Counted from the stretch's first letter, positions 25,126 to 63,519 are shown. The stretch: 64,000 bases of DNA from Undaria pinnatifida (GCA_012845835.1 JABAKD010000016.1:25460527-25524526), one strand, 5' to 3'. Notes: a model not told the origin generated them from the letters alone. Numbers and translations: made by a program.

Positions 25126-25555
25126 TAATGATATGCGCCGCTATTAAAAATTTCCCTAAAATCGGCTGGAAGCTCTCTGTGCTTTGTGCGTTCTCCGCGA
25201 GCAACGCGTGCTTCGCGCGCGACGAACCCGCCAAGAGGGTTGGTGGCGTTGGACTTAGCCGAAAGCCGCCAAAGCCACGTTCGTGGCGTTGCAGTCGGCC
25301 GAGAGCCGCCAAAGCCATAATAGCAGGCGTAGCCGCTGTTGGTAAAATGACATCGATAACGCACGCTGGTGCCATCGTATGATAAACGCTGCTGGCGAGC
25401 GGAGCAAAGAATGCCCAACGCTAACTTGTAGCGAGAAGCAGCTGCAGTGATATCAGCCAAGCCAGCGTCGGCGCTGTTGTATGATACTGGTCTGTGGTAC
25501 CTGTTGTGGGTGTGTGGGCATGTGGGCGTGTGACTTGTGGCGGGATGAGCGATGG
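25126..25555. other. unassigned; short GCCAAAGCCA repeat
   Basis: Two copies of a roughly 40-bp unit (cgaaagccgccaaagcc / cgagagccgccaaagcc) around 25258-25316. No gene recognised. Confidence 0.35.
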
Positions 25556-25559
25556 GAAG

Positions 25560-25790
25560 GGTTCAAAAACACGTTTCGAACTGTTTCGACTGATTTTTCG
25601 CCTGGCAGATCCAGTAAAAAAAGTCAACTATTTCGATTGGATCCACCAGTCGGAAAACTCAGTCGAAAAAACTTGAGTCAACAAAGATATTTTTCGACTG
25701 TCTAAGAAAACCCGACTTGGGCTTCAGCCGAAAACGGCCGTTTTCGACTGACCGTTTTCGACTGACAAATCCGATTCTATAACAATTGAC
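25560..25790. repeat. TTTTCGACTG-rich segment with palindrome
   Basis: Multiple TTTTCGACT/AGTCGAAAA words, including the 18-bp palindrome CGAAAACGGCCGTTTTCG at about 25729-25746. Similar words occur at 22420-22445. Confidence 0.6.
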
Positions 25791-25869
25791 CTTACCAGCA
25801 TGGCCTTCCACAATTATGTTTTCACTTGGCGACCACACAGCAGTTATTGAATCAAGGTTAAGGTCGGTA

Positions 25870-26215
25870 ACGTTTTTCCAGGCGGACTCCGGCGGGGCGG
25901 TATTGCAATACGGCGGTATTACTCTTGGCGGTAGGCGGTATTTTGATTTTTGGCGATAATGACTTTGACGATAAGCGGTAATTACAAGTATGGCGGTATT
26001 TTTTCAGTGATAATGCAACACGGCGGAAAATGGTTTGGCGGTAGGCGGTTTTTCGGTTTTGTCGATATTTTTTCGGCGCTAGGCGGTAAATACAAAATAC
26101 CCCGTATGGCGATATTTTTTCGGCGATAATGCAATACGGCCGCACTTATTCTGGCGGTGGGAGGTTTTTCGTTTTTTGGCTGTAACGTAAACGTAAACCT
26201 AAAACTTGGGCGGTA
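25870..26215. repeat. degenerate GGCGGTA(TTTTT) array, copy 1
   Basis: More than ten GGCGGTA or GGCGATA units separated by T-rich 8-20-bp spacers. The same motif fills 27315-27590. Confidence 0.75.
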
Positions 26216-26690
26216 TCGCGGTGCCTAGCTATGTTTTTTGAGCCCGAACCTCCTTGCGGTGGTTACTCTTGTTCCCATGAACGGTTGGTTTGCACGGCGA
26301 TTTCAAACGAGAAATCGAGGCAAAACCAACGGGAAAAACCAACGGGAAAGGTGCGGTTATCTATGTCACCATGCATGAAATTGAGCAGCCTCAGGCGAAA
26401 CGCACCAACAGCGAAGGCAAAATGCTGCACTAACTCGGAACCACAACAATAATACAATACTAATTGAATGCCTTGATGTCAAGGTATCCCGAGGGGGGTG
26501 CAAGGTTTTCAGTGCTGGGAAGCGTTCTCCTCATGGTCCCGCTGCGTTTATTCGCCTCTCCTCATGGCTCGCTGTCTAGGCGCAAAGACTTACATCATTA
26601 CTCTAAAAGAACAATCTAAGACTAACAGAGCAGAGTTGGGCAGTGACGATGTTGCGAGTCCAACTGGGCCACCACCTACATTATTGCCAA
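26216..26690. other. unassigned
   Basis: A 73-codon and a 108-codon frame (26231-26452 and 26498-26824, plus) have no recognised domain. The latter runs into family X. Confidence 0.25.
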
Positions 26691-26739
26691 ACTATGATGG
26701 CCTTAATGTGACCGTGACATCTAATATCACCTGCTTTCA

Positions 26740-27045
26740 CCTCAACCATGACATGGTTTCATGTCAAATCTATAAACTATTCATCTACGGAGAGCACTCC
26801 ATAACATTAGGCCACCCTGAATAGTCGTAGATGCAGACCACATGGCAAGCAAGGGATGTCAACAACACATCCAGAAATTGGAAAGGGGATGGAAGATGAG
26901 GCTATTCGAAACGAACGAAAATGAGGCCATCGATTCCCCCACGCCTCGTGGTAATGAGGCGAAGATGCTTCATTATTACAAGATGTACAACCCTGTGAAG
27001 GAGCTCAAGAAAGGGCATGTTCCGACGGTATACCAGTAGCAGTCA
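26740..27045 (+). mobile_element. dispersed element family X, copy 2, with short ORF
   Basis: Matches 20700-20990. An open frame of 65 codons (26842-27039) reads MASKGCQQHIQKLERGWKMR, then RLFETNENEAIDSPTPRGNE. The other copy has stops in the same frame. Family unknown. Confidence 0.5.
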
Positions 27046-27314
27046 GTCGGCCTACGAAAACACGAAGTGATAAATTATAAATTATCAGCAACAAATCTCC
27101 TGGGGTATAGCCTCAGCCTCGTCTGAATCCCCCTTTCCACTTTTTCCGCGTAGTATGTACTACTACCAGATATTTCCGCCTCGCCCACCAAAGCTGCTCG
27201 CCGTCCACACGTCCACACACGTCCACAAAGAGGTTCTACCGAAAGGAACCCACAGAACCAAACGAGCAAAGAACTCCAGATGAACACGGGACAAAGAACA
27301 CGAATGACATCCAG

Positions 27315-27590
27315 CACAGGCGGTGGGCGGTATCCAGTGTCGCCGGTATGTTGTGGGCGGCATCCAGAGTTGGCGGTACTTGCTGGGCGGTATCGAGAGT
27401 TGGCGGTACTTTCTGGGCGGTATCGAGATTCGGCGGTATTAATTCGGCGGTAGGCAATGATTACGTTTACCAGGTATGATGGTATCTTTTTCGGCGGTAT
27501 TGCAATACGGCGGTATTTTTTCGCGGTAGGCGGTATTTCGGTTGTTGGCGGTAACGACTTTGGCAGTAGGCGGTAATTACACAATATGGT
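27315..27590. repeat. degenerate GGCGGTA array, copy 2
   Basis: Includes three regular 30-bp units of the form GGGCGGTATCGAGAGTTGGC between 27325 and 27440, then T-rich spaced GGCGGTA words. Confidence 0.8.
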
Positions 27591-27831
27591 GGTAAACCGC
27601 GGAATTACCGGGAATCCAGGGCGGGGATTTCACGGCGGGAATATTGCCGACCTTCACCCCTTTACAGCTGAAACCCCTTTTTGGGGACAGAATTACTTGG
27701 AATTAGTATAGGGCGGTTTGGGGGCTCTTCCTTGTCATTCTCAATACCACCAATACCGGTACTGCTGCAGTGTGAACAGCAGTGGACAGGCTAAGTAAGA
27801 AGTATACGAAGGCACTGATGAACATCACAGA

Positions 27832-27945
27832 CCGCAGCTCACAACTCACAGTTCACAGCTCACAACTTACAGCTCACAGCTCACAGCTCACAGCTCACAG
27901 CTCACAGCTCACAGCTCACAGCCCATAGCTCACAGCACATTCACA
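27832..27945. repeat. (CTCACAG)n heptanucleotide array
   Basis: About fourteen CTCACAG/CTCACAA units. Confidence 0.92.
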
Positions 27946-28665
27946 CGTCGGACAGATCGCCGATTCGTATTAATATTTGATTATCTAGATCATTCAGGGA
28001 AGATCTGTATGGTGTATCTCGTCTTACCGAGTGGGAGCCTTACGATCTGCATGATCTACCAAATGTTTCCATCAATAGGGCAGAGGGTTGGATCTGTACT
28101 CTTCATATACAGCTCCTGCACAACATCTCTTGACGACATATGCAGGATCTACTGTGGATGATCTAGATCGCCATCTGTCCGAGGCGCGCAGCACTTGGAC
28201 GCTACGAGAAGCAACAGGATCCCAAAATCGCGTATCCGTTCTCTCGCGTCGTTGTTGCGATTACGCCGCACAATGTTCAAAAACGAAATTCAAAAGTTGC
28301 CTCGTTTTCGTGCGCTATAAAAAAGTAGACTCAGGCATACTAATGTCTAGTGAGCACATACCTATCTCGGTGCCATTGGATCACCATCGTCAGCGATGCT
28401 TGGCTGTTACCAGCGACGAACTAGGATCCAGAGCGGTGGCCTCTGCATGCCTGCTGCCTCTGCCACGCTGTCGGCTGTCGGCTGTCGCGTTCGATTTTCG
28501 ATTTTCTCCCCGTAGACCAATAACGCTTCCATATCTCATTGAACAAATTAAGCGAACCCTCTTTCGGGTGTTGCAGAAACTTTATTCGCGTGAATTGGCC
28601 GGGATTCGGCAAACCCGAGGCTAGCCGAAAAAAAAGCAAACACTTGCCGCGGGTCGAGCTGGACC
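27946..28665 (+). other. 5' flank of the NDR kinase
   Basis: Expected to hold the promoter and 5' UTR. A 178-codon open frame (28088-28624) has no recognisable domain and ends just before the kinase start. It could be chance or an upstream ORF. Confidence 0.35.
28517..28521 (+). promoter_or_regulatory. possible CCAAT box upstream of the NDR kinase
   Basis: A CCAAT pentamer lies about 145 bp upstream of the start codon in a T-rich stretch. No TATA box stands out. A single pentamer is weak evidence. Confidence 0.15.
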
Positions 28666-54742
<26,077 letters not shown>

Positions 54743-54939
54743 TTGGTGTACTACTCTACTACGGTGGGAGGGGGCGGGGCGGGGTTAAGGGGCATTTGTA
54801 ACGTTTTCTGTGGTTGATTTGGCTCGGCGGCGTGACTCGCGCGCTCGCTGCAGGGTAGCTGTTGACCGCGTCTCCCCTGTTTCGCTTTGGAAGAGTGAGA
54901 GCATTGCTATTGCAGGCAGCAGTCCCGCAGGATGGTAGC

Positions 54940-55210
54940 GGTGGGTGGTAGGGGTAGTGGTGGTGGTGGTGGTGGTGGTGGTCGCAATGGTGGTAGCGTT
55001 GTCTCCCGCCACACTGTGTCCTGTTGTTGTTGTGCGCCTTTTCCCGGTCGTTTTGGTCCCGCATTTTTATGGCCTTGCCTTGCCTACCTTGCCCTGCCTT
55101 GCCTTGCCTTGCCTTGCCTTGCCTTGCCTTGCCTTGCCTTGCCTTGCCTTGCCTTGCCTTGCCTTGCCTTGCCTTGCCTTACCTTGCCTTGCCTTGCCTA
55201 ACCTTGCCTT
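54940..55210. repeat. (GGT)n and (GCCTT)n arrays downstream of the kinase
   Basis: GGTGGT triplets at about 54945-54980. About twenty-five GCCTT pentamers at 55073-55205 with rare variants. Confidence 0.93.
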
Positions 55211-58200
55211 GCGTGGTTGGTGCGTGCGTGCTTTCGTGTCTCTGTCTTTGTATTTGTTTTTTGCTTGGTGAGAGGCGTGGTGGGTTCGGGCTGGCTGAGT
55301 AGCGCGCCTGTCTCCCTTCGTCGTTCGTCCCTAGATTATATATGGCGGTTTCGCATTTCTGTTCTGGTGGTGTGTCTGGTAGGCTCTAAGAATCGGCATG
55401 ATCGCTTCACGTTAAGGGCTAGCCAGCAACCTTTTCCTAGCGAGATGTGTTCCAAAACGGTGGTGGTTTGGGAGGTTGGCTTGCCTTGCCCCTATGGGTT
55501 AAGGGCGTTGAGAGGCTACATTCCGTGACCTCGTTGCAAACGGTATAGTGTTCCCCTTGGTCTGTCGTCGGCGACTTGTTTGTTTGGCGCTACGTACGGC
55601 AGCAGCAGTGCGCGAAGTGGATGTTTCTGTCCCTTTCGTGATAATTTTTGGGTATAGGACACGATGTCTTGTTGGTAATTGACGGCTCCCACCGTACGAG
55701 TGTCGTAAAAGTACCTTACCTGGTGAATGTGTCGTGGTGGTGCCAAATAAAATGACTACTTCGAAGTATGACTACTTGTGTCACGGACGGCTGCGGTAGT
55801 ACCTGGTGAGCGAAGTTTCGGTTGATACGGAAGGCATCGAGAAGAGAGAGCCTATGAAAGCCTATCTTTGCGTGGCTCTTGGTTGAGTGGTTTTCGCGTG
55901 TCTGTTTTGCGTCGGGAGGAACATGAATGCGCTGCAGCGTTTTAGTTCGTTGCGCAGCTTGGGGTTCGAAAGCGTTCAAGTACCGTGATAACCTCACTCG
56001 TCAAGTTGTTGACTGGCGATTGATTTAGAGAGGCCTGAAATACGACGTCTGACTCTGCCCCCTGTTTGAACGTTTTGTTTATTCCGAGTCTCTCGTTCGC
56101 GGATACCATGGACTACGTACTACTTGTTTTTGTTTGTTTTTGCTCCCTCAGGATGCTCTTTTGTATTGCACAGTAGTTATTTTTGCTTTTCGCGTTTTGG
56201 CTTTCCGGATGATTTTTTTTATTTAGTGGACACGTGCGTGCATCGGGCTTGCTGCAGAGCGAGCGGCCAGCTTTTTTTATGCTTGCAGCGTAGTGTAGCG
56301 GAAAAATCGAGCGAGTGCCCTCTGTACTATCATACGTAGGTTATGGTAGCTATTCTGCAGGGATATAAGGTAGATGTTCGTGTGAATCATGATGTTGACC
56401 AATGGTGTTGTACGATATCGTATTCGAACAGGACGCGTGTCGTGTATCGTCAACCAACGCAGGTAGAAGCAGGAAAAATCGGAGATTTGCGCGAAGGCTC
56501 TGGTAAAGGACACGAACCACTCTGCTGGTTGTAACATGGTCCTTTCCCCTAGCGATGCAGCAAACCCGCCACCTGCTAACGAACTAGTAAATAGTACTAC
56601 TATTAATAAGGCTACTTAATATGCGCCGTGTTGAGCGAGGGCTCACTCTGTGTAGGAGTGCCTGGCGTTTTGACTGTTAGTTGTTGCTGCCAAGACATGG
56701 AAAGGTTATTCGTACACTATTAATACAAGGTAGGTTCTTGTGTAAGACGCGATCGATCGGATGGCTTTATCAGGTTGGTAAAGCGTCACGCGGCTGACTG
56801 GCTGGCTGTGCATGCATGTGGCAGCATCTAGCGGCACATAGCGACATCTAGCAGAGGGGTGGTCCCCGGGTTAGTTGTCGTAGTCGGTCGTTCAAGGGGT
56901 TGTCGCGGGGGGTGGCTGAGGTTGAAGCTTGAGAGGTCTCTTTCAGCGATGGACGCTGAATGCTGCAAAATTTAACCTGTATTGTTTCATTGCCGGTGCA
57001 TGCGCTAAGTGAGCACTTCGAAGTACAGCAATAAATGTCCATCGAAGAGATGCGAAAATGAACAGGCACGTTGACAGTATCGGTGGCGAGCTTGACGTGA
57101 TTCCCTGCGCAAACATCATCCCCCGTCTTCATGGGACGCTCTGAGACGGGGCGCCCAATTGTGTCCGTCCATGCATCCGACCGACCGGCTGAATTTTGGC
57201 TTTGTTCACCTCATCTTGCTGACAATACGGAAAGAAGACATGCGGGCGGCGCTTAGTACAACAAGCGTTGCGGTCTGTCTGTCTAGCATCGGGTACCTGG
57301 TCACTATCAACGTTTGTGGGGGGATTTGAGGGGGGGGAGAGGGGAAACAAAATAGCGTCGGCCACATCCAGCAGCACGGGCGGCTGAGCTTGGGAATATA
57401 TTTTTGGTTGCTTCTGCTAAGAAGAGCTCGCTATACCTCCCTCCCCCCCCCCCCCCTCTACTTGAAGCAAAAACCAGAGGATGCATACAGATGCAACGAG
57501 AAGCGTTCCAAAATAACCGTGCCTGTTTTGGGCATGTCGGTTCGTGGTAACAAGCATCGAACGAAGCCGACTGTGGATAGCCCGCGCACACGCACATGCA
57601 GACAACCGCTGCCAGGGGCTGCAGCAAGCAACAGCAGATAGATTCCAGCATGCTCACTACAGCAGCAGGTCTGTGCTACGCACTCGCCGTGGTATATATA
57701 TACGGGGCGAGCGATGCAGAGAGCGAGGCCGACGGGACCCCCTCGGCTCAGCATGTCCGGCGGGCTGTGTTTGTTTCATCAGTCCCAGAAATCCCAGAAA
57801 CCACAAAAAGCAAAGCCGCCGTTTTTCGGCTCCAATCATGGCCGTTTGGTGTTACAGCAACTATCCGCCTTACTTACTATACCGTTGTTGGCGGTATATC
57901 ACATGCAACTTCCCGCCATGTATTTAGTAAGTATTTTCCTCGCATTTATGCGTCGCCCCGTTGGTATCCCTTGTTGTACCGGCTCGATGACATTAATTGT
58001 CGCCTTGTTATTACCTCCAAAAGGCGTATCTTCCTCCGGTTGGCATTTACGAGGTACTTTTTTAACTAATCAAATACGCGTCAGTTTTTACCTCGATGAA
58101 TTGCGGGGCGATACTCATCTTTGTGCAAGCTGCTTGATACACCGCCCCCCCCGCGTTTTCACCTATCTATCAATAATGCACATTATTACCAATTATTTAA

Positions 58201-58800
58201 AGATGTACGTCTGCCATATGGATGTTGCTACTGATAGGATGAACAGCAATAATAATAACTTGTTTTCATCGTCACGATTAAGTGCTGCAGTAACAATGAT
58301 GGTAGCAACGAAACGTACATCATCCTGAGGTTGTCACTTGTTGTGATTCATAACATGCCAGTAGTGATTTGAATGACAACAGTAATTAGATGCCCTCTGG
58401 TAACAGACACAGGCCACCCACTTGCCTGCAGGGTCTCTACTATTTGTACGCAGGTTCCACGTTGGTCACTCACTCCTTGTGTTTGAGAAGCTCTTGCCAT
58501 ATATATTGTATTCATCGCACTATCTCCACGGATAGAACTGAGCGCTAAGCCCGCTGCAAATTCATCAAGCAATTAATTAATTGCATCATCCCCTCTTTTT
58601 CTACACGCTTGCGTGTTTTATACCGTACCCTCATCCTGAATAATTTGTCTTGTTGGGGTCCCAGGGTAATACCATATAACACTAGCCCACCCTGACGAGC
58701 CGTATATACATACATGCAGAATTATGGAGGATTCGGAGAAACACCGGTTCCACGGTTTAGAACATGAATCGAAGATAAGATGCGACTCTCCAGAACCTAC
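55211..58800. other. 3' flank without recognised genes
   Basis: The longest open frame is 57714-58328 (plus, 204 codons), with hydrophobic stretches but no motif and no codon-use support; probably chance. Includes poly-C at about 57448. A short family X terminus-like sequence (CACTAGCCCACCCTGA) is at about 58681. Confidence 0.35.
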
Positions 58801-58809
58801 ACACCCCCG

Positions 58810-59187
58810 TGTTATAAGGGTTAGTTTGGGTAAGGTAAGCTATTGGTTAACCTTTTGCAAGTGGTCAAACGGACTAATACCCCACTAATTCCTTAACAAA
58901 TGGCGTCGTCGACAGACCATGGGTTTTTGGGTCGTGGGTTCGATCCCCACCATCCACAATAATAAACTTTTCAGATTTTCCCCATGTCGAACTTGAAAAA
59001 TACTCTCCCTGGTATCCCCAGGAAATGAAACGGCTTTGATATTGACAGAGGTCCGCCGTATATTCGGCCGACCTGCTATCCCGCCGTTTCAGGGGGGAAG
59101 AGTGTTATAAGGCTTAGCTTTGGGTAAGCTATTGGTTAACCTTTTGCAAGTGGTAAAACGGACTAATACCCCGATAATACCTTAACA
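58810..59187 (+). mobile_element. 378-bp miniature LTR element (TRIM-like), copy T1
   Basis: Direct terminal repeats 58810-58898 and 59103-59187, both TGTTATAAGG...CTTAACA, bound about 204 bp of internal sequence. A purine tract (CAGGGGGGAAGAG) precedes the 3' repeat, as a polypurine tract should. TGGCGTCGTCGAC two bases after the 5' repeat is a candidate primer-binding site. It has no coding capacity. The internal part holds a canonical tRNA T arm at 58934-58950. Confidence 0.85.
58934..58957 (+). other. tRNA-like T arm plus acceptor strand inside T1
   Basis: GTGGG-TTCGATC-CCCAC forms a 5-bp stem with a 7-nt TTCRANY loop, followed by CATCCAC as an acceptor-like strand. GGTTCGATCCC fits the pol III B box. 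An A-box-like GCAAGTGGTCAAACGG lies in the LTR about 80 bp upstream. No matching 5' acceptor strand was found, so it is not an intact tRNA gene. Confidence 0.6.
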
Positions 59188-59571
59188 CCCACACATACCT
59201 CTACCTTGCGAGGCTACGAAGCCTCAGGAAAAAATTAAAGCTGAAACCGCAAACAAACGGAGAACGGAAGACGGGAAGGGCACTGCAGAAAACCCGGAAA
59301 ACCCGGCGATGGAGATATCACTTTCCTTCCGCGGATCAACGCGGGGGATGGGAACAAAGGGAACATAGTCTAATAACATACCTGGTAATAATAAGCATAT
59401 GAGACATAAATCATGAACATAAACAATAAATAGGAGGTATGATATCTCAACATGGCAATAATAATGGTGGCAGTGATACGAATAGTAGTGTCGCAAGATA
59501 GCTACGAGGTATTAGGCAGCATTAACTTGCAGTAAAACGCAGCATTCACGTGGTCACCACTGCTGCTGGTG

Positions 59572-59959
59572 TTGGTCAAGGAACTAGTAGTAGTGGGGTA
59601 TTAGTCCGTTTGACCACTTGCAAAAGGTTAACCAATAGCTTAGCCAAACTAAGCCTTATAACACTCTCCCCCCCTGAAACGGCGGGATAGCACGTCTCGG
59701 CCGGATATACGGCGGACCTCTGTCAATATCCAAGCCGTTTCATTTTCTGGGGATACCAAGAAGAGTATTTTTCAAGTTCGACATGGGGAAAATATGAAAA
59801 GATTATTATTGTGGATGGTGGGGATCGAACCCACGACCCAAAAAACCCATGGTCTGTCGACGACGCCATTTGTTGAGAAAGTTAGTGGGGTATTAGACTA
59901 GTCCGTTTGATCACTTGCAACGGTTAACCAATAGCTTGCCCAAACTAAGTCTTATGACA
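59572..59959 (-). mobile_element. TRIM-like element, copy T2
   Basis: Reverse orientation: 5' terminal repeat 59871-59959, internal part with T arm at 59818-59834, 3' terminal repeat about 59572-59663. The internal sequence closely matches T1. Confidence 0.82.
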
Positions 59960-60172
59960 CTCTCCCCCCATGAAACGGCGGGATAGCAGGTCGGCCGGAT
60001 ATACGGGTGGACCTTTCAATATCCATAATTGACAGGTCCTCCCGTATAACCGGCCGGCCTGATATTCTGCCGTTCCAGGGGGGGAGAGTGCTATAAGGCT
60101 TAGTTGGGGTGAGCTGTTGGTTAACCTTTTGCAAGTGGTCAAACGGACTAATACCCTACTAATACCTTAACA
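59960..60172. mobile_element. TRIM-like fold-back remnant T3
   Basis: 59960-60025 is an inverted internal 3' end attached to the T2 repeat. 60030-60088 is the same segment in forward orientation, followed by a terminal repeat 60089-60172. The two arms face each other around AATTGAC. Confidence 0.75.
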
Positions 60173-60299
60173 TGTTGTAGTATGTAGATGACATGACCAC
60201 AAAAGCACAGCTGCATGCCATAATGCAGCACGATATGATCATTGCACTACAAAAACATTTTTATTGTGTACTGCTACGTCGTTTCTTTCACAGCTATAT

Positions 60300-60404
60300 A
60301 ATGTGATCTTGGAAACCCTCCCCCCCCCCCCCCCCGGCTCCCCGCCTTTTTTTTTTCTCTTTTTTTCCCTCGCTTCCTTTTGCTTAAACGCCCCACCTAC
60401 TATC
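60300..60404. repeat. C- and T-rich homopolymer stretch
   Basis: Poly-C (about 60320-60335) and poly-T runs next to the family Y copy. Confidence 0.7.
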
Positions 60405-61080
60405 GAAATCCGCCAGAGTAATAAACACTTCCACGCCCTGGATATCGCCTCGTTATCGTTTCAGAGCCGTCCATGCCGCTGCTGCAATTCCCACCCACCC
60501 CCGTCCCCAACGCCCCCTCCTTCACCCACCACCCGCACCATCGCCTAGACCTAGCACCACGCGTATAGCCAACCCCTACATCATTGCGACCTAAAGCCCT
60601 TCCCCCCCACCCCCGCCCCCCCCCGCCACATCCCCTCCCCCTCCCCCACGAGAAATATTTATAGTTTCCATGCACAAATAGACCTGCCCCACCCGTCCCC
60701 TCCCCCCCCCCCCTCCCCCCCTCCCGCCTCCCTTTTGATCAAAATCAGGCCCCCACGTCCTTGAAAACTCCGCCCTCCCCTCACCGGATATTCGACTTAC
60801 ACGATTCACTTGATAAACTGATGCATTTCCTTCCACAGCTGTCAGATTTTGTCCCCCTCAGAAACGGGTTTTATAGTTTTCGCGCACAGACTGCCTAACA
60901 TCACCCTGTTGATCCTGATAGCTACACTGTAGTTGCGAGGGGAGTCGCCGACCTATATCCTTAATGAGGACACACAACCCGTAATACGCGCGATCGGAGT
61001 GTCACACACAGCTTGCAAAGATGAGTTTCGACAAAATATTCGATCTCACAGCTAGAGTGTATTTTAATTTTTATATTAAT
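60405..61080 (-). mobile_element. family Y, long copy D
   Basis: Matches copy A along its length, including the CCATGCCGCTGCTGCAATTC block, CGCCTAGACCTAGCACCACG, C-rich tracts and the conserved core ending AGCTAGAGTGTATTTT. Confidence 0.82.
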
Positions 61081-61660
61081 GCAGGTTGCAAATATGAGTA
61101 CCGACCCCAAATTTGTCGAACTCACAGCTGACGTTGGTTCTGGATAAATTTTCTCTGTCGTTACAACAATGTGTAGACTAATTGCACTTCCCGCTGGCAC
61201 TATTACTTGACAGAGGCCTGTAACTCGCCGTTGGCCTATGTCGTTTGCATCTTCCCGTTGGCACCACCCGTGTATCTTCTTTGAATTAATTAATAGCATC
61301 ATCACCAACCTGTATATACCAACCTGTATATTTGCGTTGACGTGCGTGCCACCGTCAAGACCGCGATAAATTTGACCCAAAAATGCACGAAATAACCCCA
61401 TCTTCGACGCGTCCAATGCGTCGTACCTGGTACGCGTTGAGGAGACCCTTCGGGCAAGGATTGGCAGCAGCGATACATACTCTGAGCAGAAAGGGGCAGT
61501 GAGGGGCAGTTTGTTTGTGAATTTTTGGGGGTTTAGGCCCTCGATTTGAAGATAACAGGACAACCTCCTCCCCTTTGTTTCGCGTGGACAGCATTTTCCA
61601 GCTTAGTTAGAATGGCATCGCCCACACGGCGAATGCAGCAGCAACAATAGTACCTATGCC
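61081..61660. other. unassigned; diverged family Y-like core
   Basis: ACCCCAAATTTGTCGAACTC (about 61110) resembles a family Y end and recurs at about 40990. No gene recognised. Confidence 0.35.
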
Positions 61661-61664
61661 GACA

Positions 61665-62080
61665 TGTTGCAAATAGGCTTAGTTTGGGCAAGCGATTGAT
61701 TGGATAACCTTTTACGAGTCGTCAAACGGAGCAATATACCCTTTAATTCATCAACAAATGGCGTCGGCCGCAGACTATGGTTTTTTGGGTCGTGGGTTCG
61801 AATCTCACTATCCATCCACAGCAACAATAAACTTGTACTTTACACAGTATCTATCCGGTACGACTTTCTCCGTGACGAAAATGAAAACACTCTCCTCCGC
61901 GGTATCGCCAGGAAATGGAATCCCGTGGATATTGACACGTCCCCCGATATTTCCAGCCGACCTGCTATCCCGCCGTTTCAGGGGGGGGGGGTGTTGTAAT
62001 GAGCCTGGGTTTGGGTAGACAACTGGTTGGCCATTTACCAGTGGTCCGACGGACTAATGCCCCCCTCTAATTCCTTAACA
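61665..62080 (+). mobile_element. TRIM-like element, copy T4, more diverged
   Basis: Terminal repeats 61665-61756 and 61992-62080. Same TGGCGTCG start of the internal region, T arm at 61792-61808 and a GGGGGGGGGG tract before the 3' repeat. Confidence 0.8.
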
Positions 62081-62830
62081 AACAGCGATGAGTACGTATC
62101 AGCAGTGAGTGGCAGAGTCTGCGGCTTGAAAGGGGGTGCTCCCTGTGTAAAAATCTGAGGCTAGCGACATGTCGTTACCGATCTTCGCACACCTTCCCTT
62201 GGCTGTGTGTGGCCACTTGTTCCAAAGGACAGGGCCTGGTCTTATGGGCGCCGGACCCTTGCGTTGACTTTTTTGGTTAGGGTCATGTCTCTATTCAACT
62301 GTTGCATATTTAGTATTTATTCACGCTTACGAAGACGACTTTCTTTGTGCAAAAGCCGTGGTCACAGGTAGGTGCCAATCCTCCAATACGCCCCCTGGCG
62401 CGTTAGTTTCTTTTTATCGAACATTGGAACGTTGGTCTCACGTTCGCTGCGCTCGTCGGTTTTGATGGAACTTCGCTATTTCACTCATCATGTATAGAGC
62501 CAACCATGCTAGGAAAGCTTTCGTGTGGGCCCGGTATATTGGCAGGGTTATTATGTGGTTCCGCTGTATGTACCCTTTAGGATTCGAGAGGGAGACACGG
62601 TGAATCAAGGGCCATTTGCGGCATCGACCACACCAGGCACTGACACTGCCTGGTTAAAGCCGGGGAGGGGGCAGAATTCCGTGTTCGGAGCCACATACAT
62701 ACTATATGCAAAGGGAGGGGTGTACAGCACGCGCACAAGAAGAGTAGATATATGTACTACTCGAAGGACGTGCTGCGCAATCAATATATCGGTTGGTTGG
62801 CAAGACCGAAGTTTCTCGCCGTGTCGGTAC
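62081..62830. other. unassigned
   Basis: No gene recognised. Confidence 0.3.
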
Positions 62831-62832
62831 AG

Positions 62833-62980
<148 letters not shown>

Positions 62981-63515
62981 AGGCTGAGGTAGCGGGGGTA
63001 CCCCCATTCCCCTATTCTACTCTTAAGACTTCCATTCTACTGGTTTTGAGCCGCTCGCACGAGTGACTCTGGTCCGAAAATACTTCATTTATTGATGGGC
63101 GATTTTTCTTGGCGTAGCGCAACTACCATAATAATGATTCCATATGATGATGGCGGATTCATATCCTGGGTGTAAACAATCAATAGCACAGTTACAATTA
63201 ATTAACAAACAAACAATGCCAGCTGCTGCAGTCAAAGTGAGCTACGCACTTCGTATTCCGCCAGAGAATATAAACCACAACGAACGCCGAATTCTCTCTA
63301 GAACACCAAAAAACATGTTATTCTTATCGGTTCCCGATTCCTAATAATAATCTAATAATGTTTCTCATTAATAGCGCAATAACCAGCACAATTAATGGCA
63401 CAATTAATTAACGGCACCAAAGCTTCAGACCCCATTGGAACAGGTGTGGGTCGCTCGCATGATGAGTGACCCCGAGCCACTGCCAAGCAAAAAAACAAAA
63501 ATGGTCCCCTTACCC
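62981..63515. other. unassigned
   Basis: AATTAATTA-rich stretch around 63195-63415. No gene recognised. Confidence 0.3.
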
Positions 63516-63519
63516 CCGT

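Noticed and set aside
28088-28624. Upstream exon of the kinase
   Set aside because: No homology to the family N-terminus and no need for it; the ATG at 28666 gives a complete protein. Kept only as 5' flank.
57714-58328. 204-codon frame as a membrane protein gene
   Set aside because: Hydrophobic patches only, no recognised motif, overlapping frames of similar length, no splice or promoter support.
58934-58957. Intact tRNA gene
   Set aside because: T arm and 3' acceptor strand are good, but no matching 5' acceptor strand or anticodon arm was found, and the sequence repeats inside each miniature element.
60961-61563. 200-codon minus-strand frame
   Set aside because: Runs through part of the family Y repeat core, which is non-coding in other copies; no domain.
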